NCBI GenBank assembly: GCA_008330645.1
Contig: VLTN01000045.1
Span: forward strand, 1 to 64,000
Source: Cafeteria roenbergensis
Lineage: Eukaryota; Sar; Bigyra; Bicosoecida; Cafeteriaceae
Direction of reading: 5' to 3'
Length of the DNA: 64,000 nt
Positions within the stretch are counted from its first letter, which is position 1, and each line of letters begins with the position of its first letter. The position numbers and the translations under genes are program-made. The notes below the pieces were generated by a model, which had not been told where the DNA came from, made no database searches, and saw only the letters and a program-made list of their open reading frames with translations. Of this stretch, positions 42,354 to 52,925 are shown one piece after another.

Positions 42354-45300
42354 TCACCACCCAGACGCGTCATCCGGCTGCCAGGCAGGCGCGTCAGCCG
42401 CAAGCCTCGCCAGTGGTCGCGCAACAGGTGCCTCCTTCACGGCCGGCGCCGTCCCGCTGGACCACGCGCCGCGCACGACCCGCACCGTGGCCGCTCCCTC
42501 GCCGCCGAGCCGCACCAGCACTGGGGCCGGGACTGGGGCAACGACATCAGCCGGCGCCTGCGAGGGCAAGGCACGGCGCTGCTGCTCCCACGGCGCAGCT
42601 ACGGGGGAGACTGGGGGCGCAGCCGCGACGGGAACACGCGTGGCGGACGGCTTGGCCCATTGCTGCCCGCGTGCTTGCCGCGGCAAGGCGTCCCAACGGC
42701 CGGTAGGGCTGCCAGCGCCAGAGCTGTCGGCTTCTTCTTCCGCCACAAGGCGGGCCCACCCACCTCGGATCCCTGAGGGGACGATGTTGCCACTTGGAGT
42801 GGGCGTTTCGGCTGACGTGGCGGCCGCACGCGCCCGCTGCTGGGGAGCTGGGGCCGACAGCACTGTAGTTGGCACCGTGTCGCTGGGCCCCGAGCTACGG
42901 GGAGCCCCGGGCCCCCACCCCCGATTCGCAGGCGAATGCGCTGGGCCGGGATTCCCCAGCCTGGGCAGTGGAGCTGCGGGCGCCAGATCTTGCAGCGTGC
43001 TCGGAGCAGCCTCGGTTGGAGCAGCCGCGGCAGCCAAGAGAAGGGGCGTGGAACGAGGGCCGCGGGCGGCGCCTCGTGCGCCTTTGGCTTCTGCAGCCGC
43101 CGCTGGTGGGGCAGGGCGCGTTTTCGTCGAGTTCTTGCGCCTCGCGCCGGCGCTGCCGCCTTCCCGCGCACCTGAGGTCGCCACCGCAGGTTGCTGCCCC
43201 CCGCCAGAGGCCATCAATCGCCCACGAGCCTTCTTTGCGGGCGCTGGGGCAGCCGTCGTCGCGGTGGCTGCTGCTTTGGCCTTGAGCTGCGCCGTTGCGC
43301 GCTGCTTCTCAGCCATCCAGGCCGGCATCTGTGCAGCCTGCGACGCCCGGCTGCCTGCCGCGCCACGACCCTTCCTCCCACCGGCCCCGGTCCTGAACCC
43401 GGCCTGGGAGGGGGAAGGGCGGCGTCCCCCGCCGCCAGTCTTGCGAACACGAGTCCCGGCAGGCGTCACCGTCACCGGCAGCCCTGAGGCCGAAGCCGCG
43501 GGGGAGGTGGCTGCTTCGGTCACATCGGCAGTAGCAGCTGCTCCGGCAATGGCCGTGGAGGTAGAAGTAGCAGCAGCGGCGGCGGCAGTGGTGGTGGCGG
43601 CGGTGGCGGCGGCGGCAGGGTCGTCCCCTGCAGCTGCAGAGCCGGCCGCTCCTGCTGCCCCTGCCTCGCCAGGCTGAAGTGAGAGCGCCCCTGCAGCAGC
43701 CGCCCCTCCGGCAGAGGCTCCAATTCCAGCTCGCAACGTGGCCAGCACATCGTCGGCAAGGGAGGGCCCTGGGTCACCCGCCCCGGGTTGGCTCTCCTGC
43801 TGGCCCGCGAGCTCGAGGTCGTCGCCGTAGCTGTCGTACACAAAGCTGAAGCCGCGAAAGCGCGCTTCGGGAGGGCCAAGCGAGTCGGCAGCTTTCCCAG
43901 CTTCTTCGTCACACCCGGAGGCCGCCGCGTCCGGTCGCGGCGAAGGCGACGGTGAGAGGCTCGGCGAGCCTGCGCCGGACCTGCCGGCAGCTGCTTCCTT
44001 GGCCGCCCTGGCCGCGGCCCGCTTGGCCTTGGCTGCCCGCTCCTTGAGCTTGCGGGCTTCGCGCTCCTCGTCGGCGCGCCGCTCCTCCTCCCAGTCCCAC
44101 GTGTCGTCCGCAGGGAGGGAGGTGAAGGACTCGTCGAACCAGTGCGTGTCAGCGTCGTGGGTGAGAGCCATGGCGGAGGGGGGCTCCACAGCGCGCTGCT
44201 CCATCGCGGCCCAGTCAACAGAGGCAAACCAAGGGTGCTGCTTGATGTCCTGCACGCCGTGGGACTCGAACATTGTCGACTGGCGGCAGCCCAGGCGAGC
44301 TTCCACGTTGCGCTCCAGCAGGCCCTTGAGCAGGGAGTGACCGTCCCTCGAGACGAAGCGGGGCATGCTGATGCGCTCGTGGAGGATCTTGGTCACCAGG
44401 CGGCGGCGGTCATTCGCGCGGAAAGGGGGCCGGCCCGTGAGCATTTCGTAGAGGAGCGCCCCGAGGGCCCACCAGTCCACGCTGGTGCCGTACGCGCGCC
44501 CGGATACCATTTCGGGCGCCATGTACTCCGTGGTACCGCACACCGTGCGGGTGCGGCCGGCTCCGTCCTCTTCGGCATCAGCAACTGCAGCCTCTGCGAT
44601 GGCTGTCCTGATGGCCTCGCCTGGGGTGACCCGCTCAGTGGCTGCTGCAGAATCAGCCTCCTTTGCGTCTTCCTTGGCATCAGAGGAGGCAGCGCCCGCT
44701 GCCTCGGCGGACGCCTGCTTGCTCGCAGTGGCGGCGTGCTGCGCTGACAGGCGGGGGGGCTCCGCAGGGCGGCCGTTGCGCGGAGGCGAGGCCTCACCAC
44801 CCCAGAGGCGCTTCGCCAGGCCATAGTCAGTGAGCCGAACATGCCCGTCCGAGTCCAACAAGACGTTCTCCGGCTGCGTGAGGCTGGCGTGGGGGGACAG
44901 CGAGCCTCCCGTGCCGGTGAGATCTGGCACAAGGCAGCAAGGCGAACGCCGACTGGCACGACAGCAAGGGACGCGCCACACCCTACCGCTGAAACAAGAC
45001 AGAAGCGTGGCTCACCTTTAGATCGCGGTGCACGATGCCCAGAGAGTGCAGGTGCTCGAGCGCCAGCACCATTTCTGCGGCATAAAACCGCACCGCGTCC
45101 TCGAGCAGCGCGCCCTCGCGGTTCAGGTGAGCAAAGAGCTCTCCGCCTGCCATGTAGGGCATTACCAAGTACAGCTTGGTGTCGGTTTGGAACGCAAAAC
45201 ACAGCCCCACCAAGAAGGGGTGGTTCACTCCAGCCAAAATTTCGCGTTCCATCCTTGAGTAGCCCACGTGGTCCCTCATCTCCAAGAGACGCTTATGCAT

Positions 45301-45617
45301 GATCTTCATGGCGTAAACACGCCTGGTTTTGGCATGCCGGACCAGCAGGACCTTGCCGAAGGCGCCCTGCGAGGCGAAGGAGAAGCCCGGCCATCGCGAC
45401 GACTTTGCTGCACATTCAACTTGCGCCGCGTGAGCGGGAACACGAGCGCGCGCGCGGGCGCCCGTCCCAGCACCGCACCGCAGCTACACCACACGCGCGC
45501 TGGAGGCGTGGCGGGCCGCTAGCCGCGGCGAGCCTTGCGCGCAGCGCTCACCTTGCCGATAAGCCGGATGAGGGCAAAGTCGGCTGGGCCAACAGCGTGC
45601 TTTGCGCTGGAAGCCAT
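42354..45617 (-). CDS. AGC-family serine/threonine protein kinase with insert and long tail
   Basis: Exons 45617-45552, 45366-45016 and 44873-42354 (both introns GTGAGC to GCAG, phase 0) give 978 residues. Intron 1 interrupts the glycine loop (LIGK-GAFGKVLLV) and intron 2 the catalytic loop (IVHRDLK-PENVLL). The lysine motif is YAMKIM. The metal motif is DYG instead of DFG. About 75 residues of low-complexity sequence sit between it and the activation segment TRTVCGTTEYMAPEM. DWWALGALLYEMLTGRPPF and HPWFASVDWAAM are typical AGC. The C-terminal AGC tail carries a hydrophobic motif FRGFSFVYD, implying PDK1/TORC2-style control. The final about 500 residues are Ala/Pro-rich and unrecognised. Closest families are S6K/SGK/AKT-like, not resolved further. 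Confidence 0.92.
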
Positions 45618-46135
45618 GCTTCCGCCACCCGCCTGCCGGGCCCTGCCGCCAGGAGAGAGTGTCCTTCAGCGGATGGGGGGGCTTGGCCGCCTCGAGCCGC
45701 CGGCAGCCAGGCGTTGGGGGAGGCGGTGAGGGACTCGACCGGCCTTGCACAAGCAGGTCGCGACTCGGCGGCTTCCTGGTATGCTCTCGCGACGGCACTG
45801 GTGGGTGGAGTGCGAGTGGCGCGCGATCTGCTTCCGGGGCCCGGGACGCGAGTGCCGCTGAGGGGCCTAGCGGCCGGACGCGGCCAAGCTGTGCGCGCAG
45901 CGTCCGGCAGAGCGGCGGGCATGCTTTTTTTCGCAACAGCACGCGACGGCTGCCGCGCCTCGAGCCGGCGCACACCTTCGCCTGGGCCCCCGCATCCGAG
46001 CCCTCGGATTTCCTGCCTTGCCCCGCCCAGGCCTTGCCGGGTGCCCGCAACACCTCGCCAGCCAAAGGTCCCTGCCGCAGGGACTCTCTTGGGCGCGCAG
46101 CCCCTCCGCCAAGCCGTTGCCGCAGCCCCAGACCA
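45618..46135. promoter_or_regulatory. Divergent promoter region, AGC kinase / orphan protein
   Basis: The 518 bp lie between head-to-head start codons. The plus-strand frame is open through it but has no ATG before 46136. No defined element was seen. Confidence 0.4.
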
Positions 46136-49100
46136 ATGCTGTCCGGCTCCCCCGCCGAGCGCGCGACGTACGCGCCGTACCAGGCTCTTGAAATTCCCGC
46201 GGCCGTATCCAACTCGGCTTCGTCCCACGTTCGGTGGGTCATCTGCCTCCGCGAGGACGCGCAGCCTTCCCGGGTCAGCGGCCTTCGCGAGCCCCTTTGG
46301 GGCCCGTCCGACCCCGACCGGGGTGACCCCCCACGGCCCGCCGTGAACGCCGCGCTCCCGGCCCGGGACTTGTTCCTGGACGTGATCTCCGAAGATGGGA
46401 CGCCGCTTTCGCGGCCTGCGGTCCCCGGGGAGGGAGGGGAAACTCCCGCGCAGCTTGTCAGCCAACCTCGTGGAACAGCGCTTCTGGACGTGGGAGGCTG
46501 CGCCGTCATCGACATCGAAGCCGCATCGCTCCCCCTGTCCTCGGACTTTGGCGGAGGTGAGAGCCCAGCCGTTTTGCGTCTTGCTTTGCGTCCGAGGGCG
46601 TGCCGTGGGGCGGAGCGGCCGCGCGCGCGCCCTCGCGCTGATGCCAACGCAGCCGAGCAGTCACAGGGCCTTCGGTCTGGCTCGTGTCAGCCTCGCTCTG
46701 ACCATTTTCCGCGCCAGCCGCCTCCCTCTGGCTCTTGCGCGTCCGGTTCTCCCGGTGTTGCCACATTGCCGCGCGCACCAAGGCAAGAGGCCGTGCCCCC
46801 GGCTGGTCCCTTGGGCCCCGCTCTCCGGCATCGCCCGTGCCGGACGGCAAAGCCCACGGTCCATGACACGCCATCTCGGCGCATCGCGCCCCGCTCCCCA
46901 CCGGGTCCCCTGGTCATCGCGAGTCCCCGGCCCGCCCCACCAGCTCAGCGAGCGATGCGCGCGGGGGAAGAGAAGGGCCTGCTTGCTCCGCGGCGCAGGG
47001 CGCGCGAGCCGGGGAGCGCGAGCCAGGGCCCGCCCGATTGCGCCGGCCAAATGTTCGTTGCTGGCTCGGCCCGTCCGCCGACCAACGACGCCTCTCCTCC
47101 CCTCCCCCTCTCCTTTCCCCTTCCTGCTCCCGTTTCCGCAGCTTTGCGGCTCGTGGCTGTGTTCCAGGGCCGACGCGCTGCCATTTCCACGCCTCTGGTG
47201 GTCACTGCGGCCGCTGACACGCCCTCGTTTGCGCGCGCTGAAGCTGCGTCCGTGCCTCGCGACGGCTTTGCGAGCATGGTCCACGTTGGGATGTCCCTCG
47301 TGCACGCGCTTCGGAAGCGCCTCCGCGCCCAAGGGCGCGCAATCGGGCCCTCCATGGGGGGCGGCCCGCGCGGGTCGGCGCCGGGGGGCGGATCCGCTGG
47401 CGGGACCAGCGCATCTGCGAGCGCGAGGGCGGGCGAGGGCTCCGACGGCGTCGGCTCGGGCCTCGGCACTGGGCCTTCAGCTGCAGGGCAGCACCCGAAT
47501 CCCTCCCACGCCGCTGTTGGGCATTGCAGCTCCGGGCACGCGGGCTTCCCCCCGCGCATGATTGAGGGCTCAGACAGCGTTGTCGAGGTTCTTGACTGGA
47601 TTGCGGCGGCCGTCAAGGTGGCGGTCGCGAAGCGCGCGGCGGAGGCCATGGCCATGTCGTCCATCATGGACTTTGGAGGCGCTGAAACGGCCAGCGCTGC
47701 TGCCGCACCCTCCGCGCCCTCGCCCGCGTCGCCGTCCGCCATCGACAATCGCGCTCTTCGAGAAGGCTTTGGCCACGGCACGGCTGTGGAGGCTGCGGGC
47801 GCGTCCGGGCAGGCGCAAGGGTCGCACGCAAGCCCTGCTGGCGAAACGGCACGCGCCCCCCACTTGCAAGCCGCCCACGCTGTGGACCCGGTGCGAGCGG
47901 CTTCGACGATGGCAGTCGCGAAGTCACGCACGCCCTCGCCGGCGTCGCAGTGGCAAGTGATGCTCCAGGGGCCAGCAAGCCAGGCGCAAGGCCAGTCATC
48001 GCCCTCGCCGTCGGGACAGGACGCCTGTTCGCCCGACTCGTCTTCGTCAAAGCCGTCCGCCGGCTCTTCGTGGCGGCCAGACGCAACCCCGAACCCTGCC
48101 CGAGCTGTGCGAGGACCGAAGAACCCCATCGTGCCGCCCCAGGCGGTCCCGATGCCGCCCACAACGGGAGTCGAAACGTCGGACCGGGACGAAGCGTTTC
48201 TTGGCGGGGCTGTTTCGTCTGCGGGGTCGCTTCCCCGCGACCAATCCGCTCTCCAGGCCGGGTGGGTGCGCGGGCACGCTGCGCACACTCCAAGCCCTCA
48301 TCTCGCTGCTGCTGGCGGTGCTCCTTATGCGTTCCAGGCCCGCTCGAGCGGGGACAGCAGTTTCGAAGACTACCCTTCAAGCCCTGACTCGTCCAGCTAT
48401 TGGCACCGCCTGAGCTCTCGCGAGTACGTCAGCACAACTGTGGCCGCCCTCATCCAGGCGCTGGGCTTCGAGAGGTTCAAGACGGGCAACCTCGGCCGCG
48501 ACCTTGCCCTCGTGTACTTGCACCTCAAGCCGACAGCGCAGGCGCGCACAGGCGCTCGGCTTGCTGGTCCTCGTGTCCTGTCGACAACGGTCCCGCGCCC
48601 AGACACGCCCAGCAGCCCTGGGGCCGCCGCACCAAGCAGCTTCACCGGGGACGCCCCGCCATCCTTGAACGCGGTTGCTCCGGAGGCAGCGACATTCGGC
48701 TGCGGGCAGGCCGACAGAGAGAGGGCCGGCGCGCCTCGAGTCCTGATCAGGCTCGCCAGCGTTGGAAAGCACAAGCTCGAGTCAGAGGCCGCCAAGCGGC
48801 TTCGCGCCCGCCTCATCAGCGGCTCTGTGGACCTCAGCGACCCGACTGTGATGACGCACAAGAGCGGAGCTGCGAAGCGCCGCCGGAGCGCGTTGCGCGC
48901 CCTCATCACCTCGGTCCTTGCTGCAGCCTTTGCGTGCGGCCTCATCGACGCGAGCGTTCTGAGCGCCCCGGCTGTTCGCCGCGCCTCCAGCACGCGCCGC
49001 CGCTCCGCCACGGTCTCCTCTGGAGACTACCCCGAGTTCGATTCTGACCGCGAGTCCAGCGCTCGAGCCAAGCATTCGGCAGGCGGTGCCGACCCCCATC

Positions 49101-50656
49101 TGCACCGCCTCCACCGAGGCGTGCCGCCCAGCCATGTCGGCCAGATGCACCCTGCCCCCAGCGCCATGCCGGCCATGCCGGGAGCAGTACAAGTTGTCTA
49201 CGCCAACGACCCCAGGCTCGCTGTGGGCGGGCCGTGGGGCACTGCCTACGTGGTGGACCCATTCGCACAGTTCCCGCACGGCATGGCAGGCGGCGCGGGG
49301 CACCACGGCGGCATGTTCCAGCACCCTCAGCACGGAATGCCAGGGCCGGGCGCCGGCGAGGCGCTGGCGCAACACGCGTACGTCGGCATGCCTGCACACT
49401 CTGGCCCGGGCGCCATGATGTCCTCCGGCTCCGTGGCCAGCTCCATGCGCAGGGACATGTCCAAGCTGCAAGCTGCGGAGGCCCAGGCCATCGCCGAGCA
49501 GCAGGCCGCAGAGCTGGAGGCGTGCAAGTCAGCCGACGACGAGTTCAAGGTTGAGGCGCTCGACAGAAGCACATCCGCCGCCTACGCTGCCGCCGAGGCA
49601 GCGCGGCAAGCAGTCTTCGAGGACTCGGCCGACGCAGCTGCGCGCGCCCGGCCCTTGCACAGCGATTTCGCAATGGATCGCGGGCCCTCGTCCTGGCAGG
49701 TTCCGGAAGGGCGCGGCAGGAGCCAGACGCCAGTGGGCATCGGCCTCCCGAGCCGCGCGGCGTCCAAGCAGGCCGGTGGCGACTTCCATGACGGCCAGCG
49801 TGGGACGAGCGGTCGCGACGACAGCGCGTTCCGCTCTCACCGTCGCATCCTGCCTGGCGCTACGGGGCCCAAAATCCCGCCCCCGCCCTCGTTCATGGGG
49901 ACCGCGATCGACAACGTTGGAGACGAAGACCGTGTCGCTAGTCGTTTGCTGCAGGAGCGTCCACGCCAGCAACTGGAGAGCGGCCTGCAGTTCCGCGGGG
50001 CGTCGACAGCCCATGCCCTGCCGTCAGCGCTGCCGCCCCAGTACCCCGGCGAACACTTTGCCTCTTCGTACGGCGCTGGGACCCGCCGCGCTGCGATGCC
50101 TTCCGTCGGGGTGCACCCGCGGGGTGTGCCCATGCAGCACCTGGCCGCCCAGCTTGCGGGGCGCATGCAGGGCGACGGCTACGGCTTCCCAGTGCCTCAC
50201 GCGATGGGGGGCCACCAGCAGCACCAGCCCCTGGAGCAGCAGGAGCCCCCCGCCCTCCAGTTTCGCGGGGGGCACCGCGGCGGCATGACGGCACAACATT
50301 CGGCCCAAGCGCATCCTCCTGGGTCGGCGCCCATGGCCGGCTCAATGGCGTGGTTCGCGCACCCCAGCGAGATGCGCCGTCACCCGGCAGAGGCGATGAT
50401 GGTCCACGCCCGCATGCCCTCTGCGATGCCTCCGCCGTCAAGCTTCCCGGAGTCATCGCACTTTGCGGCCGGCCCCAGCGCCATCTACGGCGGGCATGCC
50501 GGACGAGTCGCGCAGTCAGTCTCCGGAGCGTCGGCTAGCACCGGACTTCGGGCTCCCGAGATGGACTCGCCATGGGTCCGCCCGGCCATCGCACCCCCTT
50601 CGATTTATCACACCACCCTCCCCCAGCATGGCGGCGACAGCACGAATCATCGGTAG
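46136..50656 (+). CDS. Large low-complexity orphan protein
   Basis: Exons 46136-46556 and 47142-50656 are joined by a 585-nt intron (GTGAGA to a strong pyrimidine tract plus GCAG), the longest found here; the product is 1311 residues. The first about 170 residues look globular: VRWVICLRED, RDLFLDVISEDGTPL, ALLDVGGCAVIDIE, then ALRLVAVFQGRRAAIST across the splice. Their alternating hydrophobic strands suggest a beta-sandwich, but I do not recognise the family. Another ordered patch is EYVSTTVAALIQALGFERFK (near 48425). The rest is Ser/Ala/Pro/Gln/His/Met-rich, with a short helical Glu/Ala stretch (near 49460-49600). Such composition is common in transcriptional regulators or condensate proteins; no function is claimed. 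The intron call is supported by frame continuity and by the family-wide splice motif. Confidence 0.65.
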   Translation: MLSGSPAERATYAPYQALEIPAAVSNSASSHVRWVICLREDAQPSRVSGLREPLWGPSDPDRGDPPRPAVNAALPARDLFLDVISEDGTPLSRPAVPGEGGETPAQLVSQPRGTALLDVGGCAVIDIEAASLPLSSDFGGGESPAVLRLALRPRACRGAERPRARPRADANAAEQSQGLRSGSCQPRSDHFPRQPPPSGSCASGSPGVATLPRAPRQEAVPPAGPLGPALRHRPCRTAKPTVHDTPSRRIAPRSPPGPLVIASPRPAPPAQRAMRAGEEKGLLAPRRRAREPGSASQGPPDCAGQMFVAGSARPPTNDASPPLPLSFPLPAPVSAALRLVAVFQGRRAAISTPLVVTAAADTPSFARAEAASVPRDGFASMVHVGMSLVHALRKRLRAQGRAIGPSMGGGPRGSAPGGGSAGGTSASASARAGEGSDGVGSGLGTGPSAAGQHPNPSHAAVGHCSSGHAGFPPRMIEGSDSVVEVLDWIAAAVKVAVAKRAAEAMAMSSIMDFGGAETASAAAAPSAPSPASPSAIDNRALREGFGHGTAVEAAGASGQAQGSHASPAGETARAPHLQAAHAVDPVRAASTMAVAKSRTPSPASQWQVMLQGPASQAQGQSSPSPSGQDACSPDSSSSKPSAGSSWRPDATPNPARAVRGPKNPIVPPQAVPMPPTTGVETSDRDEAFLGGAVSSAGSLPRDQSALQAGWVRGHAAHTPSPHLAAAGGAPYAFQARSSGDSSFEDYPSSPDSSSYWHRLSSREYVSTTVAALIQALGFERFKTGNLGRDLALVYLHLKPTAQARTGARLAGPRVLSTTVPRPDTPSSPGAAAPSSFTGDAPPSLNAVAPEAATFGCGQADRERAGAPRVLIRLASVGKHKLESEAAKRLRARLISGSVDLSDPTVMTHKSGAAKRRRSALRALITSVLAAAFACGLIDASVLSAPAVRRASSTRRRSATVSSGDYPEFDSDRESSARAKHSAGGADPHLHRLHRGVPPSHVGQMHPAPSAMPAMPGAVQVVYANDPRLAVGGPWGTAYVVDPFAQFPHGMAGGAGHHGGMFQHPQHGMPGPGAGEALAQHAYVGMPAHSGPGAMMSSGSVASSMRRDMSKLQAAEAQAIAEQQAAELEACKSADDEFKVEALDRSTSAAYAAAEAARQAVFEDSADAAARARPLHSDFAMDRGPSSWQVPEGRGRSQTPVGIGLPSRAASKQAGGDFHDGQRGTSGRDDSAFRSHRRILPGATGPKIPPPPSFMGTAIDNVGDEDRVASRLLQERPRQQLESGLQFRGASTAHALPSALPPQYPGEHFASSYGAGTRRAAMPSVGVHPRGVPMQHLAAQLAGRMQGDGYGFPVPHAMGGHQQHQPLEQQEPPALQFRGGHRGGMTAQHSAQAHPPGSAPMAGSMAWFAHPSEMRRHPAEAMMVHARMPSAMPPPSSFPESSHFAAGPSAIYGGHAGRVAQSVSGASASTGLRAPEMDSPWVRPAIAPPSIYHTTLPQHGGDSTNHR

Positions 50657-51253
50657 GATGACAACAGTCCCAGCTCTTTGGCCTCTGCCGCCCACTCGAT
50701 CGCTTCGCCGCCAGCGACCCCCAAGCAACGCCCTGATTCCTTTACGTGACGAGGACCTCCGCCTCCCCCACGCCGGCGGTTCTCCGTGCATCTTGCAAGC
50801 GCATGCAGCCCCCACTTCTCGCTCTCTGTGACTCTTTCCCAGTCAACGTCAATAGTTCGTCCGGCCCTCGTGGCCCTTCCTGTTCCGTTTGCAACGCCTC
50901 AACACATCCCGCCTCCCGACGATGCCATGTCTGGCACAGGCTATTCAATGTCCATTGAGGCGCGTTGGGAAGTTCCGCCGTCGGTTTTCTCGGCGCACAA
51001 TTCCAAGACTACAAGTGCCTTTGTGTCTGACGGCCACTGCCTCTTCTGTGCAGGGCCGCATCGACTGGCACGGCAGCGTCCTGACTCGATCGATTCGCAA
51101 GAGAGCTTGTAGCTTTTGCTTCGCCTCGCTTCCCGGAACTTGGTGCCGCTCACGCCAGGTCGCAGTCACTCGCCCACTTATCGCTCACACCCTCACACTC
51201 GCCAGCTCACTCACGCTCCCACTCGCTCGCTTGGTGTTGCAGTCTACAAGCTC
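50657..51253. other. Intergenic region between convergent genes
   Basis: These 597 bp hold the 3' UTRs of the orphan gene (plus) and the propeller-like gene (minus). The stretch is slightly less GC-rich than its surroundings, with CACTC-rich sequence near 51160-51230. Nothing else was recognised. Confidence 0.5.
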
Positions 51254-52711
51254 TCATGCCTCGGCGACCAGGCACACGCGCCCGTCCACGCCGACACCCA
51301 CCACAGCCCTCCCGCACACGTCCCGCGGGCCGAGGCACAACAAGCCGCGGTCCGAATCCGTCCCCTCGACAAGCCGCACCCGGCCGCCTTCGAGGGGTTC
51401 TATCGCCCCGTTGAGCCGTTTTCCAGGAACGGCGCTCAGCACGAGCACGCGGCCGCAGCTTCCAAGGCATGCCACACGCGGCAGCGTCCGTCTGGGGTCC
51501 AGAGTGGCGTGCCCGGTGAGAACCCGGATGGAGCGGTGGCTTCGCGGGCAGAGCTCGATCAAGGCGTCCCCGGACAGCGACAGGACGATGCTCGGCTCCC
51601 CAGCGCCGCCGCAGTCACCATCGTTGGCGCCGCTACTAGTGCAGGCACCAGCGCACATGTCAACCACAGCACGTCCCCCGACGTCGGGCAGAGCCACCCA
51701 GCGCAGCTCCAGAGGCGGCGCTCCTGCAGCCGGCATAGCGGGAACTCTCCCGTACCCAAGCGAGTCCGATCCAGCCAGCGCGACCACCAGTGTGGCCGGC
51801 CCGCTCTTGGCTGAAGGTAAGCAGAGCGCTGCAGAGACGTCGACGGTTGAGCCGGTGGGCGGCGCGAGCGAGAAGACGCCAGCCTGCAGAGTTGCAGGAG
51901 GCCCGTGGTCATCCCCAGCCCCCGCCCCAGGCGCACCGCGCCTACTTGCGTCTTCTTCCGATGCTGGGAGCAATAGGACCGTCCCATTGTCCAACACCAC
52001 CACTGCGCGACCCGCCGCCCCGAACGGAAGGCTGGCCGAGCGAGGCAGCCCGCCCTGCAGCGGGGCCTCCGATACCACCCGCCCCCGCTCCCAGAGGACC
52101 GCTGAGCCCCCGACCCCGCACGCCACAACGGTCGCGCCCGCCTCTGACCCCGCGACAGCAACGGCTGCCACAGGCCCGCGCGCGCCGCTGGGCAGCCGCA
52201 CCCAGGCCGGGGCCGACGCCGCGACGGACCCGGGCCGCAGCCATACGCTTCCATCAGCGCAACCGGTCACAATGGCGCCCGTTGTGCTGCACATGCTGGC
52301 GTTGGTGACCCGTGCGGCACCCGCGGGCAACCCGACCCACCGGCTGACCAAGGGGGGGAACGGGTCGTCCGCAGCAGCAGCCTCCCCGCTGCCCACAGCA
52401 GCCGCGGCAGCAGCAGGTTCTGTTCCGTCGCGAGGCAACAACACGATGCCGCCATCCGATGCGTCGTCGCTGTCGCGGTCATGGTCCGCAGCAGAAAGCG
52501 GCAGCGCGGCTTGGTCGCCTCCGCTTGGCACGGCCTCCAGGCGAGCCCGGAGGCCTGCGTTCTCCTCCTCGAGAGATACAAGCTTCTTGTGCATGTCCAG
52601 GAGCTGCGCGCGCGCCGCTGCTCTCTCAGTCTTGCGCCGCTGCTCTGAAGCCTTCAACGCCGCTTCCAGCCGCGCGACCTCTTCGGCCCTTCCACAACAA
52701 GCGTCTGACAT
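51254..52711 (-). CDS. Coiled-coil protein with WD40-like beta-propeller repeats
   Basis: A single exon of 485 residues starts at the first ATG (52711). Residues 1-60 are a coiled coil (EEVARLEAALKASEQ; LDMHKKLVSLEEENAGLRAR). After a short acidic linker, several blade-like repeats follow, with patterns such as STTGAIVTGCADGSVWL, VVACGVGGSAVLW, AVVVLDNGTVLLLP, SIVLSLSGDALIELC and GVGVDGRVCLV. These look like a degenerate WD40 or RCC1-type propeller, but I cannot name the family and the WD dipeptides are missing. The gene is head-to-head with POLD2, 214 bp apart. Scaffold function is the default guess. Confidence 0.7.
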   Translation of the reverse strand: MSDACCGRAEEVARLEAALKASEQRRKTERAAARAQLLDMHKKLVSLEEENAGLRARLEAVPSGGDQAALPLSAADHDRDSDDASDGGIVLLPRDGTEPAAAAAAVGSGEAAAADDPFPPLVSRWVGLPAGAARVTNASMCSTTGAIVTGCADGSVWLRPGSVAASAPAWVRLPSGARGPVAAVAVAGSEAGATVVACGVGGSAVLWERGRVVSEAPLQGGLPRSASLPFGAAGRAVVVLDNGTVLLLPASEEDASRRGAPGAGAGDDHGPPATLQAGVFSLAPPTGSTVDVSAALCLPSAKSGPATLVVALAGSDSLGYGRVPAMPAAGAPPLELRWVALPDVGGRAVVDMCAGACTSSGANDGDCGGAGEPSIVLSLSGDALIELCPRSHRSIRVLTGHATLDPRRTLPRVACLGSCGRVLVLSAVPGKRLNGAIEPLEGGRVRLVEGTDSDRGLLCLGPRDVCGRAVVGVGVDGRVCLVAEA

Positions 52712-52925
52712 GGCGAGCGACCCGCCCTCCCCCCGTGCGACCCCTGACGGGCAAGCGCTAGGTCGGCGCGCCTGTCCCAAGCGCCGCCGCGGACCGTGCG
52801 GCGGCAGCGGTCAAAGGCAAGTTCCCATCTCAGCTCTGCCAGCACTGGTTTGAACCGCGACGCAAGACGCGATGCCACTAGGGCTTCGGCGCGGACAGGC
52901 AGCCGCGCGGGTGCTTGGGCGTGCA
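52712..52925. promoter_or_regulatory. Compact bidirectional promoter, propeller protein / POLD2
   Basis: A 214-bp gap separates the two start codons of this head-to-head pair and must contain both promoters. No element was identified. Confidence 0.45.
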
